Source: Gemmatimonadaceae bacterium
Lineage (GTDB): Bacteria > Gemmatimonadota > Gemmatimonadetes > Gemmatimonadales > Gemmatimonadaceae
Assembly: GCA_013813605.1 (NCBI GenBank)
Contig: JACCRL010000274.1
Span: 1-8,867 of the forward strand
Direction of reading: 5' to 3'
Length of the DNA stretch: 8,867 nt
Each line of letters begins with the position of its first letter. The first letter of the stretch is position 1. The notes beneath the pieces were generated by a model. It ran no database searches and was not told where the DNA came from. It saw nothing but the letters and a program-made list of their open reading frames with translations. Made by a program: the position numbers and the translations under genes. Positions 1-6,244 of this stretch are shown here, piece after piece.

Positions 1-2174
1 CTCGAATGCTCCGGCCCCTGCCCTTCGTACCCGTGCGGCAGCAGCAACACCACGCTCGAGTCTTGGCCCCACTTCGCACGGTCGGCGGCGATGAACTGAT
101 CGAGTATCGGCTGCGCGACGTTCACGAAGTCGCCGAACTGCGCCTCCCATAGCACCAGCGTCCGCTCGGCCGCCGTGCTGTAGCCGTACTCGAAGCCGAG
201 CACCGCTGTCTCCGACAGCGGACTGTTGTGGATCTCGATCGCGCCAGCGCTCCTGCCGTCGGCGACGTGCGCGAGCGGAGTGTAGACCTCACCGCTCTCG
301 GCGTCGTGAAGCACCGCCTGCCGGTGCGAGAAGGTGCCGCGCTCGACATCCTGTCCGGTAAGCCGGATCGACGTGCCTTCGCCAAGCAGCGATGCGAACG
401 CGAGCGACTCGGCGTGACCCCAGTCGATACCGCCGGCGTCGCCCATCGCCTCGCGCCGGCGCAGCAGCGTCTTCCCCAACCGCTGGTTCACCTTCACGCT
501 GGCCGGCCACGTCAGCAGCCGATCGTTCAGAGCAATGAGGACATCAGCGGCAACCGCGGTGGCGGGTTGTGCAACGTCGGTCTTCACCGCCGGCTGCTTT
601 GGCGGCTTGTGCTCGGGCGCGTTGATGGCGCCGTCCTTCGTCGCCGACTGGATGCGCTCGAAGTTTGCTGTCACTTCCTTCTCGAGGGTCGTTACTTCGT
701 CAGCCGTAATCGTCCCCTCGGCGACCAGACGCTGGCCCCACACTTCCCGCGGTGTCGGATGCGCTCGGACGCGCTGATACAGCAGCGGCTGCGTGAACGA
801 AGGCTCGTCGGTCTCGTTGTGCCCGTGACGGCGGTAGCCGACGACATCGATCAGAAAGTCCTTGGCGAATTTCGCGCGATAGTCTATCCCCAGCCGCGTC
901 ACCTGCACGCACGACTCGGCGTCGTCGCCATTCACGTGCACAATCGGCACCTCGAATCCCTTCGCGAGGTCACTTGCGTAGTGCGTCGAGCGCGCGTCGT
1001 CAGGATCGGTAGTGAAGCCGACCTGGTTGTTGACGATGATGTGGAGCGTCCCGCCCGTCCTGAATCCGCGCAGCCGCGACATGTTGAACGTCTCGGCGAC
1101 GACGCCTTCGCCGGGAAACGCGGCGTCACCGTGCACGCAGATCGGCACAACCGAAGCTTCGTCGCGGTCGGCCATCGAGCTGGCGAGTACCTGGCGCGCA
1201 CGCGCGACTCCTTCCAGCACCGGATTGACGAACTCGAGATGGCTGGGATTCGGCACCAGCGCGACATCCACTTCGAGCCCGTCGGGAAGCTTCCGCTTGC
1301 CCCGCGCGCCGAGGTGGTACTTCACGTCTCCCGTCCCACTCTCCGCATTAGTCGCGGGGTGGCGTCCCTCGAATTCATCGAAGATCGTCGCGTATGGCTT
1401 GCCGAGCGTGTGCGCGAGGACGTTGATGCGGCCGCGGTGCGCCATCGCGACACCCACTTCCTTCGCGCCGGCTGCCGCCGCCCGCTCGATGGCGACATCG
1501 AGCATCGGCACAAGAATGTCGCCGCCCTCGATCGAAAAACGCTTGTACCCCTGATAGGCGCGACCGAGGAAGCGCTCGAGACCATCGACCTCAGTGAGAC
1601 GGCGCAGGATCGACTTTTTCTCTTCGCTGGAGAGCGGCGCGATCAGCTTCCCGCTCTCGATGTATTCGCGCAGCCATTCGCGCTCTGCGGCGGCGCCCAG
1701 GTGAGCGATCTCGAAGCCGATTCGCGATGAGTACAGGTCGCGGAGGCGGGCGACGATATCGGCGGCGCTGCCTCCTGTCGCGCCGAGCGCGATGCCGGGG
1801 ATGCTGGTGAGATCCTCGTCGGTGAGTCCATGAAATTCCGGCGTGAGCTCGGCGGTACCGGGGGGCGTGCTGCCGAGAGGATCGATCGGAACGGCGAGAT
1901 GTCCGTAAGCGCGGATCGCATCTACGAGCGCCGCCGCGGCGGCGACCTCTCGCAGAAATGCGGGATCGGGCCCGCGCAGAGCGGGTGCTTCCCCGGCAAC
2001 GCGCGGAGCGGAGTCAGCCGGAGCGGTGGGGCCAGCTGAGACGGTGAGGCTTTCGGCGAAGCGGAAGAACTGGCGCCACGACTCGTCCACGGAAGCCGGA
2101 TCGAGTTTGTACGCATCGTACTGCTCGCTGATGTAACCGTCGTTGAAAACGCTGGTTATTGGCTCGCTCCCCAT
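1..2174 (-). CDS. sucA: 2-oxoglutarate dehydrogenase E1 component (SucA), 3' end cut by window edge
   Basis: This is the thiamine-diphosphate-dependent E1 subunit of the cytoplasmic 2-oxoglutarate dehydrogenase complex, which decarboxylates 2-oxoglutarate and passes the succinyl group to lipoyl-E2 (SucB) in the TCA cycle. The minus frame is open from ATG 2174 to the edge, giving 724 residues; the family usually has about 930, so roughly 200 C-terminal residues lie outside. Visible features are the N-terminal E1o helix (residues 10-37, with YISEQYDAYKLDP and DESWRQFF), an Ala/Pro-rich linker, the MAHRGRINVL motif with the active-site-type His246, GDVKYHLG, NPSHLEFVNPVLEG, the ThDP/Mg motif HGDAAFPGEG (Asp350) to VNNQVGFTT (Asn382-383), the YRRHGHNETDEP motif, and the second transketolase-like domain from WGHAES (about 584) through QDVERGTFSHR (His617) to LPHGYEGQGPEHS at the edge. 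An in-frame TGA eight codons upstream makes this ATG the only ATG at the N-terminus. No Shine-Dalgarno precedes it. No stop or frameshift is seen. Confidence 0.96.
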   Translation of the reverse strand, partial: MGSEPITSVFNDGYISEQYDAYKLDPASVDESWRQFFRFAESLTVSAGPTAPADSAPRVAGEAPALRGPDPAFLREVAAAAALVDAIRAYGHLAVPIDPLGSTPPGTAELTPEFHGLTDEDLTSIPGIALGATGGSAADIVARLRDLYSSRIGFEIAHLGAAAEREWLREYIESGKLIAPLSSEEKKSILRRLTEVDGLERFLGRAYQGYKRFSIEGGDILVPMLDVAIERAAAAGAKEVGVAMAHRGRINVLAHTLGKPYATIFDEFEGRHPATNAESGTGDVKYHLGARGKRKLPDGLEVDVALVPNPSHLEFVNPVLEGVARARQVLASSMADRDEASVVPICVHGDAAFPGEGVVAETFNMSRLRGFRTGGTLHIIVNNQVGFTTDPDDARSTHYASDLAKGFEVPIVHVNGDDAESCVQVTRLGIDYRAKFAKDFLIDVVGYRRHGHNETDEPSFTQPLLYQRVRAHPTPREVWGQRLVAEGTITADEVTTLEKEVTANFERIQSATKDGAINAPEHKPPKQPAVKTDVAQPATAVAADVLIALNDRLLTWPASVKVNQRLGKTLLRRREAMGDAGGIDWGHAESLAFASLLGEGTSIRLTGQDVERGTFSHRQAVLHDAESGEVYTPLAHVADGRSAGAIEIHNSPLSETAVLGFEYGYSTAAERTLVLWEAQFGDFVNVAQPILDQFIAADRAKWGQDSSVVLLLPHGYEGQGPEHS

Positions 2175-2181
2175 AGGACGA

Positions 2182-2187
2182 AATTTA
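2182..2187 (-). promoter_or_regulatory. Candidate extended AT-rich -10 element for leaderless sucA transcript
   Basis: Read on the minus strand, the hexamer TAAATT (a TANNNT match) lies exactly 7 bases before the sucA ATG, in an otherwise GC-rich stretch, and there is no purine-rich ribosome binding site. This is the spacing expected when transcription starts at or next to the start codon. No convincing -35 box is visible 16-18 bases upstream. The call is inferred from spacing and composition only. Confidence 0.35.
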
Positions 2188-2230
2188 AGGGAGTTTCAGC
2201 TGGTTCGGAGGGCTGGAGGACCGGGGAGGA

Positions 2231-2245
2231 GTGCCCAGCTGGCAC
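2231..2245. repeat. Short perfect inverted repeat upstream of sucA
   Basis: A 5-bp stem (GTGCC / GGCAC) flanks a 5-base centre, CAGCT, in the 76-base gap between the receiver-like gene and sucA. It lies just after the receiver-like stop codon and about 57 bases before the sucA start. It has no T-tract on either side, so it is not a standard intrinsic terminator. It could be a weak hairpin or an operator half-site pair, or it may be chance. Confidence 0.25.
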
Positions 2246-2250
2246 GGTTC

Positions 2251-2700
2251 CTAGGCCAGGCTGACCGCTGTCTCGGATATCAACGGTAAAGGCATGACAT
2301 GTCTCGTCCGCCTTGTGGCAGCGGTCAGGATTCTCAGCGCGGCATCGCGGTCGAGCGTCGGGAGGTACAGGAAGCCCGCTATCCCGTTCACATCCAGCAG
2401 GTGCACCTCCTGCGTCCGACGCGTCAAGCTGACGGCGATGACGGGAGTTCTGGACAGCAGCGGATCGCGCTCCCACTGGTCGAGCGACAACGTAGCCAGG
2501 AGGTCGTAGTCGCAGAGCACGACGTCCGGGCGAACCCTTCCCGCGGACGCAACGGCGGCCTCGAGGCCAACGACGTGGTCCGTACGGATCCCCATCTCGC
2601 CGAAGAACTGCGCGAGATGTCCGCTCAGAAATGGGTGCCGCGCGATGCAGAGCGCGCGCAACTGACCCGTGTCACCGGGGGTGCTGGCTGCTGATGTCAT
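2251..2700 (-). CDS. Stand-alone degenerate response-regulator receiver-like protein (149 aa)
   Basis: The protein has the length and alternating pattern of a single CheY-like receiver domain, with no output domain. The phosphoacceptor strand is clear: PDVVLCDYDLL at residues 58-68 puts Asp64 in the acceptor position, and VIAVSL (87-92) matches the beta-4 strand with Ser91 at the Thr/Ser switch position. Two hallmarks are missing. The first strand reads ALCIARHPF (17-25), without the acidic pair that binds Mg, and the beta-5 lysine is replaced (GFLYLPTL, 109-116). It may therefore be phosphorylated poorly or act as a phosphorylation-independent binding module. The start is well bounded: an in-frame TGA lies two codons before ATG 2700. 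No Shine-Dalgarno is present, and a -35/-10-like pair ends 8 bases upstream. It is followed by sucA 76 bases downstream in the same direction. The fold call is fairly secure; the function is unknown. Confidence 0.75.
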   Translation of the reverse strand: MTSAASTPGDTGQLRALCIARHPFLSGHLAQFFGEMGIRTDHVVGLEAAVASAGRVRPDVVLCDYDLLATLSLDQWERDPLLSRTPVIAVSLTRRTQEVHLLDVNGIAGFLYLPTLDRDAALRILTAATRRTRHVMPLPLISETAVSLA

Positions 2701-2708
2701 GCGCGTTC

Positions 2709-2737
2709 ATCGTACGGCCCGAACGGGAGCCGCACAA
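2709..2737 (-). promoter_or_regulatory. Candidate promoter of the receiver-like gene, probably leaderless
   Basis: On the minus strand, TTGTGC (2732-2737) and TACGAT (2709-2714) are separated by exactly 17 bases. The -10 matches TATAAT at 4 of 6 positions and fits TANNNT; the -35 matches only the TTG. Eight bases separate the -10 from the ATG, so the start point would fall on or beside the start codon. The site lies downstream of the strong terminator at 2800-2831, which would isolate this gene from the upstream lipoprotein gene. Confidence 0.4.
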
Positions 2738-2799
2738 GACCATGGCCGCATCGGTTACAACTTTGCGACCTGGCTGCGCGCACGGCCCGGGCACAAACA

Positions 2800-2831
2800 A
2801 AAACGCCCGCCACTTTCGTGGCGGGCGTTTT
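2800..2831 (-). terminator. Strong intrinsic terminator downstream of the lipoprotein gene
   Basis: A perfect 14-bp inverted repeat (AAAACGCCCGCCAC and its complement) closes on a 4-base loop. Read on the minus strand the loop is GAAA, a GNRA tetraloop, and the 3' arm runs into TTTTTGTTTG. It begins about 19 bases after the lipoprotein stop codon at 2850. A-rich and T-rich ends on both arms mean it could also work on the plus strand, although no plus-strand gene is supported nearby. Confidence 0.93.
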
Positions 2832-2849
2832 CTCCGGGCTTTCCGAGAA

Positions 2850-3377
2850 CTAGCGGCGTGACTTGTCGACGTTGTTGCCGATCACACCACCGATGATGGC
2901 GCCGGCGGTTCCGCCGATGATCGCGCCCTTCACCTTGTTCTTGCTCGTCGCCGCGCCGAGTACCGCGCCGGCCGCGCCGCCGATGATGGCGTCACGCTTG
3001 GTGTTCTTGACCATCGGACGCTGCGGCTCGGGTGCCGGGCTGTATACCGGAGCGGGCTGGCTATACGTGCCATCCGAGCTGCCACTCGAACCACGCGAGG
3101 TGGTCGAGCGTCTGCGCGTCGAGCTGGAGGACGTACGGCGAACCGGGGTGCGGGTCGACGTGCCGCTGCTCCTCCTGACTACCGGAGCGGCAGCCGGCGC
3201 CGGCGCGACCAGCGCGTTGCGTTCCATTGCCGAGACGCTGTCGAGCGGCATCACGGGGTTCGCCTGTGCGGCGGTCGACAGGTCGGCGTTAAGCGCGTCG
3301 TCGACCTTGCTGTTGTCGTCCTTGGCGCAGGCAAAAGCAACGAGCGCGATCGGAAGAATGATGAGCTTACGAATCAT
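2850..3377 (-). CDS. Predicted lipoprotein with Ser/Thr/Arg-rich linker and C-terminal glycine zipper (175 aa)
   Basis: The N-terminus MIRKLIILPIALVAFAC is a short positively charged, hydrophobic export signal ending in a possible lipobox cysteine (Cys17). The -3 residue is Ala rather than the preferred Leu, so lipidation is likely but not certain. Next comes an acidic/Ala segment (DDALNADLSTAAQ), a Pro/Ala stretch, a low-complexity Arg/Ser/Thr region (about 68-101), a Pro/Tyr stretch, and two glycine-zipper repeats at about 128-168 (AIIGGAAGAVLGAA and GAIIGGTAGAIIGGVIG). Such zippers occur in small outer-membrane or envelope proteins and can insert into or associate with membranes. ATG 3377 is chosen because GGAGG sits 6 bases upstream; a GTG at 3410 in the same frame would place 11 extra residues before the signal peptide and is less likely. 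The gene is 81 bases after the kinase gene and is closed by the terminator at 2800-2831. The exact role is unknown. Confidence 0.85.
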   Translation of the reverse strand: MIRKLIILPIALVAFACAKDDNSKVDDALNADLSTAAQANPVMPLDSVSAMERNALVAPAPAAAPVVRRSSGTSTRTPVRRTSSSSTRRRSTTSRGSSGSSDGTYSQPAPVYSPAPEPQRPMVKNTKRDAIIGGAAGAVLGAATSKNKVKGAIIGGTAGAIIGGVIGNNVDKSRR

Positions 3378-3390
3378 TTGAAGCCTCCAT
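3378..3390 (-). promoter_or_regulatory. Strong ribosome binding site that decides the lipoprotein start
   Basis: The minus strand reads ATGGAGGCTTCAA immediately before ATG 3377, giving GGAGG with a 6-base spacer. The ATG at 3390 that overlaps this site is out of frame with the lipoprotein. This is the clearest Shine-Dalgarno in the window. Confidence 0.8.
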
Positions 3391-3417
3391 TTAGGACCCC
3401 CGCTCAACACGGCGGTA

Positions 3418-3426
3418 ACCGTATAA
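3418..3426 (-). promoter_or_regulatory. Weak candidate -10 region for the lipoprotein gene
   Basis: An AT-rich patch reading TTATACGGT on the minus strand lies about 41-49 bases before the lipoprotein ATG, in a GC-rich gap. TTATAC or TACGGT could serve as a -10 element, leaving a leader of about 30-35 bases that contains the ribosome binding site. No -35 element is recognisable. Read-through from the upstream kinase operon is the alternative, as no clear terminator separates them. Confidence 0.22.
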
Positions 3427-3458
3427 GGGGCAGGGGCTGTGCCACCAGCGGGGAGCCG

Positions 3459-4769
3459 TTAGGCCGCTGTAGCGGAGCTTAACTGGCGCGGAGGCGTAAT
3501 TACGTCCTCAATTGAGGCCGGAAGGGTGAGACGAAAGGTGCTCCCCTCTCCCATGACGGAGTGTACGGTCAGCGATCCGTCGAGAAGCTGGGCCAGCCGT
3601 CTTGAGATCGGAAGCCCCAATCCCGTGCCCGGCTGCTTGGATTCCGACACCTGCACGAACTCCTCAAAAATGCGTGTGAGGTCTTCCTCGGCGATCCCAA
3701 CTCCTTGATCTACGACCTCGACCTGGACGCCCTTTTCGAGCTGCTTGCAAAGGACGCGTATCGGCTTCCCCTCGCCGAACTTGATGGCGTTCGAAAGGAG
3801 ATTGAGGAGTATCTGCCTCACGCGACGAGGATCGCTGACAATCGAGGTGGACTGACCCTCCATCTCCAGGCTCAATGTCGAGCCGTAATCGTCGGAGAGG
3901 GGCCGCACGGTGACGAAGAGGTCCTCGACGATCGACGGAAACAACACCGGCTGCAGGCTCAGCTCGATCTTTCCCGCCTCGATTTTCGAGAGGTCGAGCA
4001 CATCGTTAACCAGCTCGAGGAGATGGCGCGCGGCCTTGAGCGTGCGACTCAGCCCTTCTTTCTGCTTCACGTTGAGCGGGCCGTAAATGTTGTCCAGCAT
4101 CAGCGTGCTGTACCCGATTACGGCGTTGATCGGCGTGCGCAGCTCGTGGCTCATCGATGCATAGAACCTGTTGCGTGCGCCCATCGCCTGCTCCAGCGCG
4201 AGCTGGCGGCGGTGGAGCTCTTCGTTCATCTGCGAGAGCTTGGCGGCGGATCGCGCTTCGGTTTCGAGAAGGGCGGTGCGGTGCTCCAGCTCCAGCTCGC
4301 GCTTCTGGCTGTCGCGCAGCAAGTCGGCGGTGCGCTGGATCTCCTTCTGCTTCATGAAGAGGTCGACGAACACCGCCACTTTCGAGCGCAGGACGTCGGG
4401 ATTGAACGGCTTGAAGACGTAGTCAACGGCACCCATCGAGTAGCCCTTGAAGACGTACGCATCCTCTTTGCTGATGGCGCTGAGGAAGATGATCGGGATC
4501 AGGCGCGACCGTTCGCGCGACTTGATGATCTCCGCGACCTCGAAGCCGTTCATGCCGGGCATCTGCACGTCAAGCAGGATGGCTGCGAACTCGTCCTGCA
4601 GCACCGCCTTGAGCGCTTCCGGCCCGGTGTTGGCGCGGAGGAGGTTCTGGCCAAGCGGTTCGAGGATGGCTTCGAGCGCGAGGAGGTTCTCGGGCCGGTC
4701 GTCGACCAGCAGCAAGCTCACCCGGGGTGGGGCCGCGGCCTCAACCCCATTCAGCTGATCCAGGCTCAT
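3459..4769 (-). CDS. REC-HisKA-HATPase histidine kinase (response regulator-kinase hybrid, 436 aa)
   Basis: This cytoplasmic signalling kinase has its receiver domain first. The receiver (about 17-140) has the acidic pair Asp23-Asp24, the phosphoacceptor Asp67 in LLDVQMPGM, and Lys120 in VFKPF. A charged coiled coil follows (about 140-200), then HisKA with His208 in ASMSHELRTPINAVIGY, and HATPase_c with the N box around Asn323/Asn327 (LLNLLSNAIKFG), the G1 box DQGVGIA (Asp354), the F box FEEFVQ and the G2 box GTGLGLPIS (381-388). All catalytic residues are present. There is no transmembrane segment or PAS/GAF domain, so phosphorylation of its own receiver is probably its input. The likely phosphodonor is the operon's large hybrid kinase, but this is inference. 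Its ATG overlaps the cheB TGA by four bases (ATGA) and it has no Shine-Dalgarno of its own, which implies translational coupling. It is the last gene of the four-gene operon. Confidence 0.93.
   Translation of the reverse strand: MSLDQLNGVEAAAPPRVSLLLVDDRPENLLALEAILEPLGQNLLRANTGPEALKAVLQDEFAAILLDVQMPGMNGFEVAEIIKSRERSRLIPIIFLSAISKEDAYVFKGYSMGAVDYVFKPFNPDVLRSKVAVFVDLFMKQKEIQRTADLLRDSQKRELELEHRTALLETEARSAAKLSQMNEELHRRQLALEQAMGARNRFYASMSHELRTPINAVIGYSTLMLDNIYGPLNVKQKEGLSRTLKAARHLLELVNDVLDLSKIEAGKIELSLQPVLFPSIVEDLFVTVRPLSDDYGSTLSLEMEGQSTSIVSDPRRVRQILLNLLSNAIKFGEGKPIRVLCKQLEKGVQVEVVDQGVGIAEEDLTRIFEEFVQVSESKQPGTGLGLPISRRLAQLLDGSLTVHSVMGEGSTFRLTLPASIEDVITPPRQLSSATAA
4766..4769 (-). promoter_or_regulatory. 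ATGA stop-start overlap coupling cheB to the REC-kinase gene
   Basis: The minus strand reads ATGA: the kinase ATG (4769-4767) shares bases with the cheB TGA (4768-4766). No Shine-Dalgarno precedes the kinase ATG, so its translation is probably started by ribosomes finishing cheB, keeping the two proteins in a linked ratio. Confidence 0.8.
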
Positions 4770-5359
4770 ACCGTTTTCAACCGCGCGACCTGGTTGGCCT
4801 GCTGGCAGAGCTCCACGAGACGAGGCGCGATGGAGGCGAGGGGCAGCACTTCAGCCTTCGGGACGGCCTTGATCGCGGCGGCGGGCATGATCGGAATTTC
4901 CGCCGTTTTGGGGTCCTGCACCAGTGCGCGTCCGCCTAGCTGTGCGATGTGGCGCAGGCCGCGCGCGCCGTCTTCGTTCGCGCCGGTCATCACGACGCCG
5001 ATCGTCTCGCTGCGATAAACGTCGCCGGCGCTGGTGAACATGACGTCGATCGACGGCCGGCTGAAGCGCACGGGGTCCTCAGTCGTGAGCGATACGAATC
5101 CCTGCTCTATCAACACATGATAATTCGACGGAGCGAGATGAACCGTGCACGCCTTGAGCGGATCCTTGTCCTCGATCTCGCAGACGGTAAGCTTGGTCGT
5201 GTCCTGCAGCAGCTCTCTGAGCAGGTGCTCGGACTCCTTGCCGCGGTGCTGCACGACGACAATGGGAATCGGAAAGTCCGCGGGCAGGCCACCGAGCAAC
5301 TTGCTGAGCGCGGCGAGGCCACCCCATGACGTGCCGACCACCACGACGGAGAATGCCAC
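4766..5359 (-). CDS. cheB: CheB-type protein-glutamate methylesterase, catalytic domain only (197 aa)
   Basis: CheB enzymes hydrolyse glutamyl methyl esters, and many also deamidate glutamines, on signalling proteins. The expected Ser-His-Asp triad is visible: Ser11 in VVGTSWGG, His38 in VVVQHRGK, and Asp130 in TGANEDGARGL. The sequence LAPSNYHVLIE and FSRPSIDVMFTSA are also typical of the family. Chemotaxis CheB is usually about 350 residues with an N-terminal receiver domain; here the protein starts directly at the first strand of the esterase domain, so regulation by its own receiver is absent. The start is GTG 5359, placed immediately after the cheR TGA, with GGAAGG about 8 bases upstream inside cheR. 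An upstream extension is blocked by that stop only in the cheR frame, but homology begins at the GTG. It partners with the adjacent CheR and both neighbouring kinases. Confidence 0.93.
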   Translation of the reverse strand: MAFSVVVVGTSWGGLAALSKLLGGLPADFPIPIVVVQHRGKESEHLLRELLQDTTKLTVCEIEDKDPLKACTVHLAPSNYHVLIEQGFVSLTTEDPVRFSRPSIDVMFTSAGDVYRSETIGVVMTGANEDGARGLRHIAQLGGRALVQDPKTAEIPIMPAAAIKAVPKAEVLPLASIAPRLVELCQQANQVARLKTV

Positions 5360-6244
5360 TCAGCGCACCTTCCGGAAAATCTTCTCCGGGGGAGCGATCT
5401 GCTGGTAAGACTCCTCATGCTGCATGAATCGCAGCGTTTCCTTGCTGCCGAGCACGAGCACGCCGAATGTGATGAGGCTGTCGTAAAAGAGGCCGTGGAC
5501 CTTCGACTGGAGCGTCTTGTCGAAATAGATGAGCACGTTGCGGCAGAGTATGACGTTGAACTCGCTGAACGAACGGTCGGTGACGAGGTTGTGCTGGGAG
5601 AACACGACGTTCTTGGTCAGGGACTGGTCGAACAGCGCTCCGCCGTACTTCGCAGTGTAGTACTCGGAGAACGACTTCTTGCCGCCGGCGCGGATGTAGT
5701 TGTCGGTGTACTCCTGCATCCGCTCCAGCGGAAAGATGCCGGCCTTCGCGCGCTGCAGCACCACCTCGTTGATGTCGGTGGCGTAGATGCGCGCGCGGTC
5801 GTAAAGACCCTCCTCGCGGAGGAGCATCGCCAGCGAATAGACCTCCTCGCCCGTCGAGCAGCCCGCGTGCCAGATGCGGATGAAGGGATAGGTCCTGAGC
5901 AGCGGCACGACGTGCTGCCGGAACGTCATGTAGAAGCCCGGGTCGCGGAACATCGCCGTGACGTTGATGGACAAATCGAGGAGCAGCTTCTCCATCATCT
6001 GCGGGTCGTGCAGGACACGCTCCTGCAGGGAGCTCACGCTCTTCAATCCTTCTTCCTCGATGCGCTTCCACAGCCGGCGCCGGATGGACGCGTAGGCGTA
6101 GGCCCGGAAATCGAAGCCGTATTGCCGGAACACGCCCTCGAGCAGCAGCTCGATCTCGATGCGCTCGAGATCGGGCTTGTAATTCGGGGCGTTGCGGTCA
6201 GGCGCGTCCCCCGCGACGAGGGTCTCCGCTATCTGTACAGCCAC
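5360..6244 (-). CDS. cheR: CheR-type SAM-dependent protein-glutamate O-methyltransferase (about 294 aa)
   Basis: CheR transfers a methyl group from S-adenosylmethionine to glutamate side chains of signalling proteins. An N-terminal all-helical CheR_N segment (about residues 28-85, IELLLEGVFRQYGFDFRAY to RRRLWKRIEEEG) is followed by the methyltransferase fold. This shows the SAM motif WHAGCSTGEEVYSLAMLL (about 125-142), the acidic TDIN motif (Asp157), and LCRNVLIYFDKTL (about 233-245), which is a CheR signature. The stop TGA abuts the cheB GTG. The start is uncertain. Homology begins downstream of 6231, and no ATG, GTG or TTG with a ribosome binding site lies in the right place. GTG 6244 gives a 16-base overlap with the kinase gene and is preferred here; ATG 6319 would add 25 Arg/His/Thr-rich residues, which look like out-of-frame kinase sequence. 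No TPR or receptor-tail-binding extension is seen. Confidence 0.9.
   Translation of the reverse strand: MAVQIAETLVAGDAPDRNAPNYKPDLERIEIELLLEGVFRQYGFDFRAYAYASIRRRLWKRIEEEGLKSVSSLQERVLHDPQMMEKLLLDLSINVTAMFRDPGFYMTFRQHVVPLLRTYPFIRIWHAGCSTGEEVYSLAMLLREEGLYDRARIYATDINEVVLQRAKAGIFPLERMQEYTDNYIRAGGKKSFSEYYTAKYGGALFDQSLTKNVVFSQHNLVTDRSFSEFNVILCRNVLIYFDKTLQSKVHGLFYDSLITFGVLVLGSKETLRFMQHEESYQQIAPPEKIFRKVR

Noticed and set aside
228..1730. A 500-codon plus-strand open frame
   Set aside because: It lies antisense to sucA, whose translation on the minus strand shows unbroken E1 family motifs. The plus translation is Arg/Val/His-rich with no recognisable domain, typical of antisense frames in GC-rich genes.
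2156..2476. A 106-codon minus-strand frame overlapping the receiver-like gene and the sucA start
   Set aside because: It crosses both a gene end and the sucA start in another frame, shows no domain, and conflicts with the better supported receiver and SucA frames.
3446..3475. Possible terminator hairpin at the end of the REC-kinase gene (CAGCGG/CCGCTG around the stop codon, plus an alternative CCGCT/AGCGG)
   Set aside because: The stems are only 5-6 bp, overlap each other and the coding end, and are followed by no T-tract on the minus strand, so they do not support a terminator.
3705..5018. A 437-codon plus-strand open frame
   Set aside because: It runs antisense across the REC-kinase and cheB genes, including their junction. 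The composition is an Asp/Glu/Leu/Val/Arg mirror of the real genes and no domain is visible.
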